Origin: Batkoa obscura
Lineage: Eukaryota > Entomophthoromycota > Entomophthoromycetes > Entomophthorales > Batkoaceae
Length of the DNA stretch: 64,000 bases
NCBI GenBank assembly: GCA_030770535.1
Contig: JASVEC010000015.1
Location: 62,001-126,000 of the forward strand
Direction: 5' to 3'
This document shows positions 1 through 14,387 of this stretch, one piece after another (position 1 is the first letter of the stretch; each line of letters opens with the position of its first letter). The notes under the pieces were generated by a model. The model ran no database searches. It was not told the origin of the DNA and worked only from the letters and a program-made list of their open reading frames with translations. The translations under genes were made by a program, and so were the position numbers.

Positions 1-561
1 AGCTAATTTATAGTAGCAACAGGTAATTATTATTACTCCAATAAAAAAACTAAAGATTGAATAAAAATATGTAATCGACCCAATGATCGAATTTACTACA
101 GGATACTCACATATTAGCTCAGTAGCAGATGGTATCATTAGATGCTGCGATACACAATAAATGCCTAATCCAATAAAACCTAATCCATTTAAATGAATCG
201 CTAGATATACATATTTTGATAGTTTAATCTCAGATACTTTGCACAGTCTTTCTAAAGCTAAAAACACATTTATTTGAATCTCATAATAATAAGCTCCTCC
301 TATAATAAATCCCAGGATTTGACAGCCCAAGTTGATCTTAATCAACTTTATACCATATATGAAGTAATGCAAGTAATCGATAGATGTTACTAATGGCGCG
401 AAAAGTTCTACTGATGCAACTGCAATTATCAACTTTAAATCTTTTGTTAATGGTTTTACTTTAAAACAGATAAAAATCAAAAAATTATTTAAGAATACCG
501 CTACGAATGCTAAAGCAATGATAAAGTAGTTGATTGAAAAGAGGGGGCTATTATCATCCAT
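1..561 (-). CDS. 7TM class-A-like G-protein-coupled receptor, partial (C-terminus beyond window)
   Basis: The reverse strand is open from the ATG at 559-561 to base 1 (187 codons, no stop) and matches the receptors at 16202, 19630 and 24377 almost residue for residue. Visible parts are a short acidic outer N-terminus ending in LFSINY, TM1, TM2 with ASVELFAPLV, a Cys at the top of TM3 (NLGCQILGF), the ALERLC motif at the inner end of TM3 in the place of DRY, TM4, a second Cys (ICEYPV) that could pair with the TM3 Cys, and TM5 ending in CYYKLA. TM6 and TM7 lie outside the window. It is presumably a plasma-membrane receptor signalling through a G protein; the ligand is unknown. A TATA box lies 53 bp upstream. 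Family assignment is firm; function is inferred. Confidence 0.85.
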   Translation of the reverse strand, partial: MDDNSPLFSINYFIIALAFVAVFLNNFLIFICFKVKPLTKDLKLIIAVASVELFAPLVTSIDYLHYFIYGIKLIKINLGCQILGFIIGGAYYYEIQINVFLALERLCKVSEIKLSKYVYLAIHLNGLGFIGLGIYCVSQHLMIPSATELICEYPVVNSIIGSITYFYSIFSFFIGVIIITCCYYKLA

Positions 562-614
562 TTAAATACAATGAAGTTAATTTTTTAAACAAAAGAATTA
601 GATTTAAAAAAGCC

Positions 615-623
615 ATTTATATA
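615..623 (-). promoter_or_regulatory. TATA box of the receptor gene at 1-561
   Basis: TATATAAAT on the reverse strand, 53 bp before the start codon. The same box at similar spacing precedes the receptors at 16202, 19630 and 24377. Confidence 0.6.
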
Positions 624-1323
624 CTAAATCTTTGATTAAAATTTTGTATAGTAAAGAATAATTATTCTGATTTTTATTAAAGCACACGAAAATTTATTTT
701 ATAATCATTTTTATTAAAGTTTAAAAATGCTGATATGTAAGCCACTAAATATATTACAAAAGCAATTTAAATGTGGTTTCTCTTTCATAATTTGACCGTT
801 TTATAAATTAAATGTTCTCACATAACTAGAATATCACTAATTACTTGATAGCATTTAATTAATAAAAAGATCAAATTATAAAAAAAAAATTACATTTAGA
901 TTATTGCTATAATGACAAATTAGCAGAAAGGTAGATAGATCAACGTTCAAGTTTAATTATAAAAATAAAGCTATAATATTTAAAAATTTCATGCTATCAT
1001 GCACAGAAAAGACATTTTTTATTTGAAGATGAAATCAAAGCAGGGAATTGTTTTTTATAAAATGAATAAAATTTTAAAAAAAAGAGAGCTTTTTAAGGAA
1101 TAATTGATAGGAGCGGTACATTCATTAAGATTTATGATTTAGCTACCATTACCAATAACAAATTATTCGGCATTTATAGTTTATTAAGCTTTTTTTAATA
1201 CTTTTATTTTCTATATTAAACAAAAGATGATTTATACCCTCTAATGTGTTTGTCATGACATTTATTCTCCAAAATGCTCAATAAACTAAGTAAAACTTTA
1301 AAATTATTCATAAAAGTAGATTA

Positions 1324-1414
1324 TGGGGATATCTCTTTGTTTAAGAAATTTATTACATTTTTTCAGCTTAATAGCGCTTAAAAGAAAAATGATAAAACCA
1401 AAAAAACACCCCCT
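1324..1414 (+). mobile_element. Foldback MITE copy 1 (diverged)
   Basis: It starts TGGGGATAT and ends in CACCCCCT, with the family core AATAGCGCTTAAAA. It is shorter and more diverged than the consensus, so probably old. Confidence 0.75.
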
Positions 1415-2654
1415 TATAGTTTTTGCTTAATTATGATGAATTTATTTTTCAAAAAAAGTAATAATCACTTACAGTATAACTCTGTTAAACTTTAAATATG
1501 TAGTGTTTTCTTCAAATTTTATATTTGTAAAGGAAAAATAAAAAATTTAATAAGAATAAATTTGAAAAATATAAAATACAAATGTCAATCCACATTTACA
1601 TTAATTAAAGAAAACACTGCAAATTTGAAATTCAATAATTTGTAAACATACATATTCCTGTTCTAAAAAATATCTGATTAGCTTCATTAACAATCTAAAA
1701 TTTGTCTTTTTTAAAATTGGTTTCATTTAAGTTGGAAAATTGTATAACGTATTGATATATATAATGAAGCATGATAATAGTAAGTGAGCAAAAAATTATT
1801 ATTTAATAGTTAGCACATATCTTATTAAGCTTTTTATACATAGTGACCTAAAAATAAAACTTATGTTAGAACATAGCTTTTATTGAGACTAATTTTTGCA
1901 AATTTTGGTCATTTTAAGAATAAACAAAAAACCTGTCTTTTAAAATAATATGATTTATTAAAAAAGCGGGATAATTCAATAAAATTAATATCAAATCATC
2001 TATACTTCCTTTGTGTATATTTTAAATTTTACAAACTACGTTTTATTGATTTTCATTCGAGTTTTTATAAATTCCTAGTTATTTTAGCTTAAGGGCCTTT
2101 TATAATTTATAAATGATATATTGGAATTGTCCATCTTAAATTGTAATAAAAATCGTAGTTAAACTAAAGATCATCTTTTTTAAATAAGTTAGTATCTAAA
2201 GTTTGACTAGTAATAGAAAAATAGTTAAAAAAATAGCGGCACCTAGTCTTATAAATACCCCTCTTGAATTTTCAAATAAACACTAGGTCTATGCTAATAA
2301 TAAATAATAATAATAACATTCTTTTATATTAATGATGTCATTTACAAAATTTATATAATAGCTCCTCCATGGCCTAAATCCAACTTACAAAGCTCAATCC
2401 TATTACTAAAAACCTTAATAACAACAAACTCATCCCCTATTAATTTTGAATTTGGCTAAATTCACCTAACCAAAAACCGCAATTGAAGGTTTTTTTAATC
2501 TGCTTTACTGCTCATTTAAGAAAAAAGAGGGTTATGTTAAAATTCAACTAAGGTATAAAGATGAGGCACTTTAAAAATTAGATATCTAAAATTTAATTAT
2601 ATAAATTACCGCTAAAATGTCATAAAAGAGTTGCAACAGTTGAAATCAAGAAAG

Positions 2655-2661
2655 TATAAAA
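2655..2661 (+). promoter_or_regulatory. TATA box of chitinase at 2696
   Basis: TATAAAA, 34 bp before the start codon. Confidence 0.6.
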
Positions 2662-2695
2662 CCAAATCAAAGCTAATAAAACTTAATTTTTTAAA

Positions 2696-3931
2696 ATGAA
2701 CTTAAGTTTATTTGTAAATCTAGTTTTTTTCTTATCCACAATTGTTTGTTTCAATAAAGTAATAGTAGGGTACTACGCCCCATGGGACAAAATAATGCCA
2801 GACCAGGTACCCTATGATAAGTTAACACATATCAACTATGCGTTTGGTACCTTAACAAAGCTAACCAATTTAACCGATATCGGCTTTGATATTTATTATG
2901 ATGGTCCACACTTACGTAACTTAACCAAGTTAGCTAAGAAACATGGAGTCAAAACATTGATATCTTTAGGTGGGTGGACCGGCTCCCAAACATTTTCAAA
3001 AATAGTAACAAAAAAGAAGTATCGTACATCTTTCATCAATAATGCTATAAAATTTTTAAGGAAGAATACTAAAAAAGAGGATATACAGCAAACAGAATGG
3101 GATTTAGATGGAATTGATATTGATTGGGAGTATCCAGGAAGAAAAGGAGATTTGTGTAATATTTATTCAAAAGAGGATTCTAAAAATTATTTAGAATTGT
3201 TAAAGGAATTAAGATGTGCATTAGATAAAGAATTCCCACATAATCGAAAATTACTAACTGCTGCAGTAAGAGTAGAACCATTTGATGGACCTGATGGTAA
3301 ACCAATGAATGATGTTAGTGAATTTGCTAAACATTTTGATTTTATTAATATTATGGCATATGACCTAAATGGAGGCAATACTTTTACTGGGTCAAACTCG
3401 CCATTAATGGGGGCTAGGAATACACCTAATTCACTTATACAATCTATTTATTCTTGGCATAAAGCCGGTTTTCCGCTAAACAAAATTTGTGGGGGGCTAG
3501 CATTTTATGGCCGAGCACAAACAAGTAAAATAGATATGACTAAGGATAAATCAATACATCAACCAGCAGAATCAACTATTCCAAAGGGGGATAAAGATGA
3601 TCATAAACAAAAAAATAAAGCATGTTTAGAAGCCCCTGCTCTTTACAATGGATATTATCAATATAAAAATTTACGTCAAGATATTTTAAAGAAAGATCCA
3701 TTTACTCCAAACGCAGAATCTAACTATGTAAGGTATTTTGATAAAGTTAGTTTAACGCCATGGCTATTTAATAACAAGACTTATAAGTTTATATCTTATG
3801 ATGACCCCATTTCAATTCAACTTAAAGTTGATTATATAAGACTAAACAACTTAAAAGGAATTACATATTGGAACATGGCAGGAGATTTTAATAATGAATT
3901 ACTTGATATATGCCAAAGACTATTTTACTAA
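2696..3931 (+). CDS. Secreted GH18 chitinase (411 aa, no binding module)
   Basis: An endo-acting hydrolase of chitin beta-1,4 links by substrate-assisted catalysis. Residues 1-18 are a signal peptide. The GH18 barrel follows: VGYYAPW at 24-30, the substrate-site SLGGWTG at 90-96, the catalytic motif DGIDIDWEYP with acid E145, NIMAYD near 220, and YWNM at the C-terminal end. It stops straight after the barrel. It is convergent with the chitinase at 3990-5564, with only 58 bp between stop codons. Residues about 44-224 are nearly identical to the chitinase at 25704-26945, while the signal peptide and the C-terminal half differ clearly, which suggests gene conversion. In an insect-associated fungus, roles in cuticle digestion or wall remodelling are both possible; the sequence cannot separate them. 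Confidence 0.93.
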   Translation: MNLSLFVNLVFFLSTIVCFNKVIVGYYAPWDKIMPDQVPYDKLTHINYAFGTLTKLTNLTDIGFDIYYDGPHLRNLTKLAKKHGVKTLISLGGWTGSQTFSKIVTKKKYRTSFINNAIKFLRKNTKKEDIQQTEWDLDGIDIDWEYPGRKGDLCNIYSKEDSKNYLELLKELRCALDKEFPHNRKLLTAAVRVEPFDGPDGKPMNDVSEFAKHFDFINIMAYDLNGGNTFTGSNSPLMGARNTPNSLIQSIYSWHKAGFPLNKICGGLAFYGRAQTSKIDMTKDKSIHQPAESTIPKGDKDDHKQKNKACLEAPALYNGYYQYKNLRQDILKKDPFTPNAESNYVRYFDKVSLTPWLFNNKTYKFISYDDPISIQLKVDYIRLNNLKGITYWNMAGDFNNELLDICQRLFY

Positions 3932-3989
3932 ATAAACAAACATACAAAAAAAGCTATTTTTATTTAAAAAATTTGATAAAGCAAAAAAA

Positions 3990-5564
3990 TTATGGGAAAT
4001 CACAAACAATTGAGCTTCCAGATTGTTTGCATACAGTTCCGGAACCGCAAGCGCTATTGGTCCATTTGCCAAATACACAACGTTGATAATCAGCACTCTT
4101 ACCACTGCTTACGCATTGGTAAGCACCTTCGCTACATGGTCCACCGGTTGGAACTGTAGAAGTAGTAGTAGTAACAGGTGGTTGAGTAGTAGTAGTTACT
4201 GGAGGTTTGGTAGTAGTAGTAACAGGTGGTTGAGTAGTAGTTACTGGAGGTTGAGTACTAGTAGTTACTGGAGGTTGAGTAGTAGTAGAGGTGACAGGAG
4301 GATTGGTTTGACCATCACGAATACCATTAGCAACATTCAATAATTCATCATTAAAATCTTGAGCCATGTCCCAATACATGACACCACGAAGATTCTTCTT
4401 TTTGGCATAATCAACTTTAATCTTAAGTGATTGAGGATCATCATAAGAAATAAACTTCTTTTGAGCATTAGAAAATAACCATGGAGTTTGAGTAACATTA
4501 TCAAAGTAACGGTTGAAGCCATTTCCTGGAGAAAGTGGTCCTCCAGTTAAAATATCTTGACGCAAGTATTTATATTTATAAACACCAGAGTAAAAAGTAC
4601 CTTCATTACAGAAAAAATTTGGATCATTAGCATCTGAAGAATCGCCTTTTGGAGTAACTGAATCTTTTTTAACATATTGATTGGTAGGATCTTGATTCAT
4701 ATCAACGAGTGGAGTTAAAGTACGTCCGTAATAAGCAAGTCCAGAGGTCAATTTATTAGCAGGGAATCCAGCAGCTAACCAATCATCAACACCTTGAGTA
4801 AATGAGAAAGGATCTCCACCACGAGCAGTGTCATAATTGTAAGGAGCGTTTGGACCGGTAGTAGCGGACCATGAACCCATAATATCATAAGCCATAATAT
4901 TAATAAAATCAAAGTATTGAGCATAAGCAGATACATCAGTCATTGGTTTGCCATCTGGACCATCAAATGGCTTAACACGAACAGCAGCAGTAATCAATTT
5001 ATGTTCATTTGGGAATTCTTTATCTAAGGCAGCACGCAATTCTTTAAGTAAGATAAGATAATTAGCAGAATCATTTGGAGAATAGACATTGCAAACAGCG
5101 GCAGCTCTACCTGGATATTCCCAATCAAGATCAATACCATCTAAATCCCAACCATCTGGGTTTGTTTCCCAATCTGGTTTAGTATTTTTACGTACAAAGA
5201 CTAAAGCATTATCAATGAATTTAGCACGTAAAGCAGGAGAAGCAGCAACGGTAGAGAAGGTTTGAGAACCTGTCCAACCACCAATGGAAATTAAAACTTT
5301 AACGCCTTTGGCAGCAGCTAAGGTTTTTAATTTACGAATACGATTACCATCATAGTAACGATCAATGAAAATAGAAGTTGGATCATCTTTTTTATAAAGT
5401 ACACCGAAACCATAATTGATATGAGTTACTTTACTGTAACTTAAAGCTTCAGGTTCAACTTTACCCCAAGGTACATAGTAACCAACGACTACTTTGTCTT
5501 GAGATAAAACAGCAGAGAATAAACTGGATAAAGCAATTAAAAGGGAAGAAGCAAACACTTTCAT
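3990..5564 (-). CDS. Secreted GH18 chitinase with Thr/Pro linker and C-terminal chitin-binding module
   Basis: 524 aa. It has a signal peptide (about 1-21), a GH18 barrel to about residue 416 with SIGGWTG and DGIDLDWEYP (acid E149), then a 57-residue linker of PPVTTTT repeats that is probably O-glycosylated (417-473), and a C-terminal module of about 51 residues with six Cys (C..QC..RC.FGKW..AC..GTVC..VC). The module resembles family 19 carbohydrate-binding modules of fungal chitinases. The barrel is about 97% identical by hand comparison to the chitinase at 46646-47893, which lacks linker and module; the signal peptides differ. A TATA box (TATATAAATA) lies 67 bp upstream. The linker should keep the enzyme attached to insoluble chitin. 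The GH18 call is certain; the CBM family number is a best match by Cys pattern. Confidence 0.93.
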   Translation of the reverse strand: MKVFASSLLIALSSLFSAVLSQDKVVVGYYVPWGKVEPEALSYSKVTHINYGFGVLYKKDDPTSIFIDRYYDGNRIRKLKTLAAAKGVKVLISIGGWTGSQTFSTVAASPALRAKFIDNALVFVRKNTKPDWETNPDGWDLDGIDLDWEYPGRAAAVCNVYSPNDSANYLILLKELRAALDKEFPNEHKLITAAVRVKPFDGPDGKPMTDVSAYAQYFDFINIMAYDIMGSWSATTGPNAPYNYDTARGGDPFSFTQGVDDWLAAGFPANKLTSGLAYYGRTLTPLVDMNQDPTNQYVKKDSVTPKGDSSDANDPNFFCNEGTFYSGVYKYKYLRQDILTGGPLSPGNGFNRYFDNVTQTPWLFSNAQKKFISYDDPQSLKIKVDYAKKKNLRGVMYWDMAQDFNDELLNVANGIRDGQTNPPVTSTTTQPPVTTSTQPPVTTTQPPVTTTTKPPVTTTTQPPVTTTTSTVPTGGPCSEGAYQCVSSGKSADYQRCVFGKWTNSACGSGTVCKQSGSSIVCDFP

Positions 5565-5630
5565 AGTTTGAATTAAAATAAATAAACAAAAACTGAAATA
5601 TTTTTAATGATTAAAGGTTGATTTCAAGTT

Positions 5631-5640
5631 TATTTATATA
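5631..5640 (-). promoter_or_regulatory. TATA box of chitinase at 3990-5564
   Basis: TATATAAATA on the reverse strand, 67 bp before the start codon. Confidence 0.6.
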
Positions 5641-7464
5641 CCATTTTTCAAAAAAGAGGATTTACTAGCAATTGCTTATTTACTATTAATAATAATCGTA
5701 GTTAGTATTTTTTAAATGACTGAATTTGTCATTAAACCTATTATTCTACTTCTCCTTACTTTTAATCATTTGATTTAAGTATTATTATCATTTTACTATT
5801 TTTATATTTATAATGAGTAACCAGCTGAAATAGTCATTGATGTTAATGACATTGACTTATAACCAGAACGTTAATAAAAAGGTAATTTTAATTTTAATAG
5901 GTTTTAACCAAGGATTTTATTTTGTATTTGCTCTATTTTTTATATAATAAAAGTAAGAATAAGTGAACAAACAGATAATAATAAGTCTTATTCTTATATT
6001 TATTAAATTTATTATTTTAAACAAGTTTAGTGGACTTTAACTATAATTAGTCACTTTGTCTTAAAAACTTTTAAACTTGATATTTTTTATAAAAAAAGAT
6101 AAAAAATGCCAATTTATAAAAGAGAATTCTTCCATATTTGGTTGAACTCAAGCTTATTCAAAAGTAGCGGAATTATCCGTTTAAAATATAATCTTTTGTT
6201 GAATCACTGGGTAAAACTCTTCAGCTCCACTAATCTCTCAGCTTTCTTTTTAAAACCTTATCTTTTCTTGATGAGCATTAACCTTAAATCATTCAAATAT
6301 CCTTGTTTATTTACAATACAAAACCCCTTTTTTCGGTCGAATTATTAATAAATGTTTTGGGCACTACTTTTGTTATTGTTAATACTTTATTGTACTTAAA
6401 TTTCATGAAAATTATACAAAAATTAGAAATATAAAAGTAAATTTAATATAGCTATGCAATAATAATAAACAAACTTTGACTGTTACATTAAATATTAAAT
6501 AATAAATAATTCTTAATAGTAGATCATACTCATTTAATAATAATAAACCCATCTATAAATGCGAAAAAAGGATTAAATAATAATAATAATATAAAAATCA
6601 TATTACATAAATTGGAAGCTTCGTTTTTAAATAATTATTACACTATGCTATTACCATTATACTTTATTTAGTATAATGCTTTTTTATTATATATTAATTT
6701 AAAGTCATTATTATTTTTATGGTTGTTATAAGGTTTCTATTTTGAATAGAAAGTAAGTTAAGTTGAAGATAACATTTTTAACACGGTTACTATATGGTTC
6801 AATTGTTAGCATTTAGTTAAAATATTAATCGACTTTTTTTAATTGTTTACTAAAACTTGGTAAGTTTAATTTTTTTATAAGGACTATCTTATGTCATTAC
6901 CCTATTAAAATTATAATAAATTATAATCGGTAAAAAATAATAATAGAAAATAATAAAAATATGGCGCTTTAATATTATATAAAACTATTCTTTAATACAA
7001 GTCAATAGAAACCTAAGTTTGTTTTTTAGTTTTTGTTTCTTATAAAAATTTTACATTAAAAAAGACATTCTAGATGTTAATTTTTTATTTCCCTTGAATT
7101 TAGTCTTATAAAACTTGTAATATTCAATTTTAATCCGATTTTTAAATATCCATTAATATTTTTTTATACTACTTTAAAATATAAGATCCTTTCAAAAATA
7201 ACAAGAATTTTTGGATTAAAAAATTAGAGCTAGTTATTGATTGCGACAGTAATTAAGATTTATGTCTAAAAACAAAAACAATTTAATAGCAAAAATAGTT
7301 TAATGTTGTAATTAGGTATTCTTACCGGGATTTTTCATTTGAAAGAATTATAGTTTCTTTTAAAATAATTGTATATTTCTATATTTTAAAATTCAAATTC
7401 AATATATCAAACAAAAATTCTAAAGTAATTAAATAAAATAAGATATTTGAATTTAATTTTAATA

Positions 7465-7564
7465 TGAGGATATATCTTTTTGTTTAAGAATTTTACTAAT
7501 AATCTTTCCATTTAAATAGCGCTTAAAAAAATGGAAAGTAATGAAATTAAAAAAAACATCCCTA
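7465..7564 (+). mobile_element. Foldback MITE copy 2
   Basis: It has TGAGGATAT at the left end, the AAATAGCGCTTAAAA core and CATCCCTA at the right end. It is flanked by TA. Confidence 0.8.
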
Positions 7565-8017
7565 TATCTTAAAAAGAATTCAATTTTTAATATTTTCTAT
7601 GAATATAGCTTTATTTTTATTAATAATTGTTTTAATATTAAAAATCAGTTTAATAAAATAAAATAAAATAAAATAAAATAATATTAATATTAAATATTAT
7701 TTTAAAGTTAACTTATTCGAATTATTTTTAATATTTTATTGATTTTATATCAATTTCAATATTTATTTTTATTCTTTATATTTTTAATAATATTATTTTA
7801 TAATAACTTTTATTTTTAAACTGAGTTGATATTAATTTTCCAAAAAAATAAATAGAAAATAAAATCTAAACTAAAAACTACAAACTATATAAAACATAAT
7901 TTTTTTAATTAAAACATTTTAATAAATCAAATTATTATACAAACATGAAAATTAATTTAAACTCGCTTTTATTCAAAAAATAAGTTCATTCTCTATACTC
8001 CTTCTTCTTGTCCTCTT

Positions 8018-11421
<3,404 letters not shown>

Positions 11422-11628
11422 TATTATTTCTATTGAATCTAAAAAATAAAAATAAAAAATAAAAATAATAAAAATAATAAAAATAATAAAAATAATTCAT
11501 AAAAGTGACCGTTTTTAAAATATGAAATTTATTTGATTGGTGGAATTGAAGTTTAAACGTACTGATTAGAAATAATGAAAATAGGAATCAAAAGGAGAAC
11601 AATAAATAAGTAATCTAATATTATAATA

Positions 11629-13170
11629 TTAATTATAAATGATTTTCTTTGACTTAATAGAACTATTATTACGATTATTACTTTCATAAATCCTACTATT
11701 AATATACTCCAACTTTTTATATTTATTAAAATAATAGTGATAATCTTCATAACTTTCTCTTTTAGTATTAATAAATTGTAGTTGATCAATTAATTCATCT
11801 TCATAATCATGAGATAATTCCCAAAACATTACTCCCAATAGCCCAATTTTATTAGCATAATCCACTTTTAATTTAATCGATTCGATATCATCATAGCTAA
11901 TAAATTTATTTTGTTGACTATTAAATAACCAAGGAGACATAGTACTATTATCCCAATATTTTTTATACCCGTTAATGACTTTGTAATTATTATTATTATA
12001 TTGACTAACAACGTCTAAATCTTCATTATTTGTATTAATTGATTCTTCATTTGCATTCTCATTACTATTCTCATTAACAACATTATTAACTATATTATTG
12101 TGATTATTAACTATATTATTATTATTGTTATTATTCACTAGACTAATAGTATTAACATTATTATTGACAATAATATCTTTTCTAATAAATTTATATTTAT
12201 AAATACCAGAATAAGTACTTCCTTCATTACAATAAAAATTAGGTTCATTACTGTCACTTTCATCTCCTTTTGGAATTTCTTTTGCCTTATTGACAAAAAT
12301 TTTATTTGGATTTAAACTCATATCTTCTGTAGTTAAAAAAGTCCTTCCATAAAATGGCATACCCACTGTAATTTGATTAATTGGAAACTTAGCTTGAATC
12401 CAATTATCTATTGATTCTATAAATGAAAACGAATTTTTATCAATCTTCTTATGTAATAAGAAAGGTGAATTAGGTCCTGTTGTGTCTGACCATGGGCCCA
12501 TAGAATCATAAGCCATTATATTAATAAAATCAAAATATTTAGCATAACTACTAACATCTTTCATTGGCTGACCATAACTATTATCAAATGGTTCACATCT
12601 TACTGCTGCTGTTATTAATTTCTTTTCCTTTGTAAATTCCTTATCTATACTTTCCCTTAATTCCTTTAATAATTTCAAGTAATTCTCACTATCTTGAATA
12701 TCATAACTATTGCACATACTACCTTTTCGTCCTGGATATTCCCAATCAATATCAATGCCATCAAATCCCCAACCATTCGGATTTTCTTCCCATTCAGGTA
12801 ATGTATTCACTCTTAAATATAATAAACAATTTTCAATAAACCTTTTTCTTTCCTCTTTATCCCTAACAATTAAAGACATTGTTTGTGAGCCTGTCCAACC
12901 ACCAACCGATAATAATACTTTAACATTATGTTGTTTTGCTAAAGTAATAATCTTTTTAATTCGATTACCATCGTAATACCGATCAATTTTAATCTCACTG
13001 ACATTCTTTTTGTTCGTTAAAATACCAAATCCATAATTAATATGTGTTAATTTTTTATATGGAATATTTTCCGGTTCTAATTTACCCCATGGGACATAGT
13101 AACCAACAATCACTTTTTTAGTACTGAAAATGAAGGGAAGTAATGACAGTAAAAATAACAATAACTTCAT
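11629..13170 (-). CDS. Secreted GH18 chitinase with an Asn-rich insert and basic C-terminal tail
   Basis: 513 aa. It has a signal peptide (about 1-16), VGYYVPWGK, SVGGWTGSQ (88-96), catalytic DGIDIDWEYP (acid E144), NIMAYDSMGPW near 217-227 and MPFYGR, so the catalytic residues are intact. At about residues 335-397, between the strand ending FIRKDIIV and the conserved YKKYWDN..SPWLF, sits an Asn-rich low-complexity insert of about 60 residues absent from the other four chitinases. The C-terminus carries a further hydrophilic tail after DELIDQL that has neither linker nor binding-module Cys. It lies 207 bp downstream of the ABC transporter start on the same strand. It is the most diverged of the five chitinases here. 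Confidence 0.92.
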   Translation of the reverse strand: MKLLLFLLSLLPFIFSTKKVIVGYYVPWGKLEPENIPYKKLTHINYGFGILTNKKNVSEIKIDRYYDGNRIKKIITLAKQHNVKVLLSVGGWTGSQTMSLIVRDKEERKRFIENCLLYLRVNTLPEWEENPNGWGFDGIDIDWEYPGRKGSMCNSYDIQDSENYLKLLKELRESIDKEFTKEKKLITAAVRCEPFDNSYGQPMKDVSSYAKYFDFINIMAYDSMGPWSDTTGPNSPFLLHKKIDKNSFSFIESIDNWIQAKFPINQITVGMPFYGRTFLTTEDMSLNPNKIFVNKAKEIPKGDESDSNEPNFYCNEGSTYSGIYKYKFIRKDIIVNNNVNTISLVNNNNNNNIVNNHNNIVNNVVNENSNENANEESINTNNEDLDVVSQYNNNNYKVINGYKKYWDNSTMSPWLFNSQQNKFISYDDIESIKLKVDYANKIGLLGVMFWELSHDYEDELIDQLQFINTKRESYEDYHYYFNKYKKLEYINSRIYESNNRNNSSIKSKKIIYN

Positions 13171-13628
13171 GAGTTATAATAACTTAAATTCTAAATAAAA
13201 ATAAGAGTCTTTAAAAAATCAAATTTTTTATAATGTTATGTTTTATATTAATTTCCTATTAAATTTATCAGTTAATTTTGGCTATTTCTTGTTTTTAAAC
13301 TAATTATATGTTTCAATAATTTCATAAATTAACTTGAAAAATTCAATTTATAAACATTCAACAGTTCCAAAATCAAATAAAACCAAACATTAAAAAAAAC
13401 GTCATACTATCAATAAAATAAAAATATATCAAACATTAAATAAAGCGTCATGTTATTTGGAATTATAAAATATCAAAATATCAAAATATCAAATATAATG
13501 ACATACTTATTACAAATAGAAAAAATTAATTAATATGTTATATATATCTCAAATACAAATACAAATACAAATACAAATAAAATTCCATTCAAAAAATTCC
13601 ATCCAAAAAACAATCAAATAACACTAAT
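13171..13628. other. Intergenic, 0.46 kb
   Basis: AT-rich with short CAAAT/AAATATC runs near 13465-13580. I see no gene. Confidence 0.5.
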
Positions 13629-14387
13629 TTATTTAACTAAATAAATGGGCCAATAAGTACCTGGTTTCATATTATAATCCTCATCCGAGATTTGATAACG
13701 ATAACGTTTGCCAGGTACTGGAGGTAAAAATGCATTTAAACTATCTTTGTCTTCCACAGTTAGCTTTAATTGAGCAATATTTTCCTCTAAAGTACCGATT
13801 TTAATTTCTTTACTTTCTTCTACTTCCTTATTTTCATTGCTTTCAATTTGTTTCATTGCTGGTTGATTCAATAATAACGCTACTTCTCCTTGTGTATAAG
13901 TTATTGTTTTTGGATAATTTCGACGCACATCTCGAGTAAAATAATAATTTTTACTTAATTTGGGACTAACTTCTCCTGGTGCCTGTTTATATGGAGTTTC
14001 AATCGAACTAAAAGAAAGTGAATTTTAGTATTACTTCTTGGATAAAAACACTCTAAGAATTTAATTCTACATCTTTGTTTTTTTTATTTCATTTTTTTAT
14101 TTAATGTAAAATTGAAAAGTCTTAATGGTTCAATATTCAAATAAAAAATAGCATTTCATTGACAAAAATAGAAAACAAAAGTATCTTAAAACTTACCCAG
14201 GTGGTATACGGAATTCACCCACTTTCATAGAAGATTCAAGTAAGGTTGGATTCTATTATAATAAAACAAAATAAAAATCAATGAATACTGATTAAAACAA
14301 AATTTCTTTCATCTTTAATTTCTACTAAATTTCAATTTCACTTACCACCGATAAATAATTTTTAAACATACGAAATAAGCTACCCAT
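13629..14387 (-). CDS. NDUFA7: Probable NADH:ubiquinone oxidoreductase subunit NDUFA7/B14.5a
   Basis: Three exons read on the reverse strand: 14387-14346 (MGSLFRMFKNYLSV), 14252-14197 and 14007-13629, all with GT-AG borders and consistent phase. Together they give 158 aa. The diagnostic segment is PKLSKNYYFTRDVRRNYP, which matches the LSNNYYCTRDGRRE stretch of complex I accessory subunit B14.5a; the preceding FRIPPGSIETPY also fits. Toward the C-terminus come an acidic low-complexity stretch and PPVPGKRYRYQISDEDY. The role would be in the mitochondrial inner-membrane complex I, at the matrix arm. Its presence implies aerobic respiration. The family call is by one conserved block, so it is good but not certain. 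Confidence 0.7.

Larger units (their letters stand above)
562..2695. other. Intergenic, 2.1 kb
   Basis: It lies between a receptor and a chitinase that are transcribed away from each other. It holds the two TATA boxes and one foldback element (1324-1414). I see no other coding or RNA feature; the rest is AT-rich. Confidence 0.6.
5565..8017. other. Intergenic, 2.45 kb
   Basis: Very AT-rich. It holds one TATA box, a foldback element (7465-7564) and a short AAATA simple repeat near 7655-7680. An open frame at 6106-6348 has no recognisable protein and is not called. Confidence 0.5.

Noticed and set aside
4023-4343. Forward open frame rich in Ser/Trp/Arg
   Set aside because: It is the antisense of the Thr/Pro linker of the chitinase at 3990-5564; repetitive codons keep it open.
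6106-6348. 80-codon forward frame between chitinase and ABC transporter
   Set aside because: No recognisable motif, signal or paralogue, and no clear TATA box. Chance frames of this size are expected.
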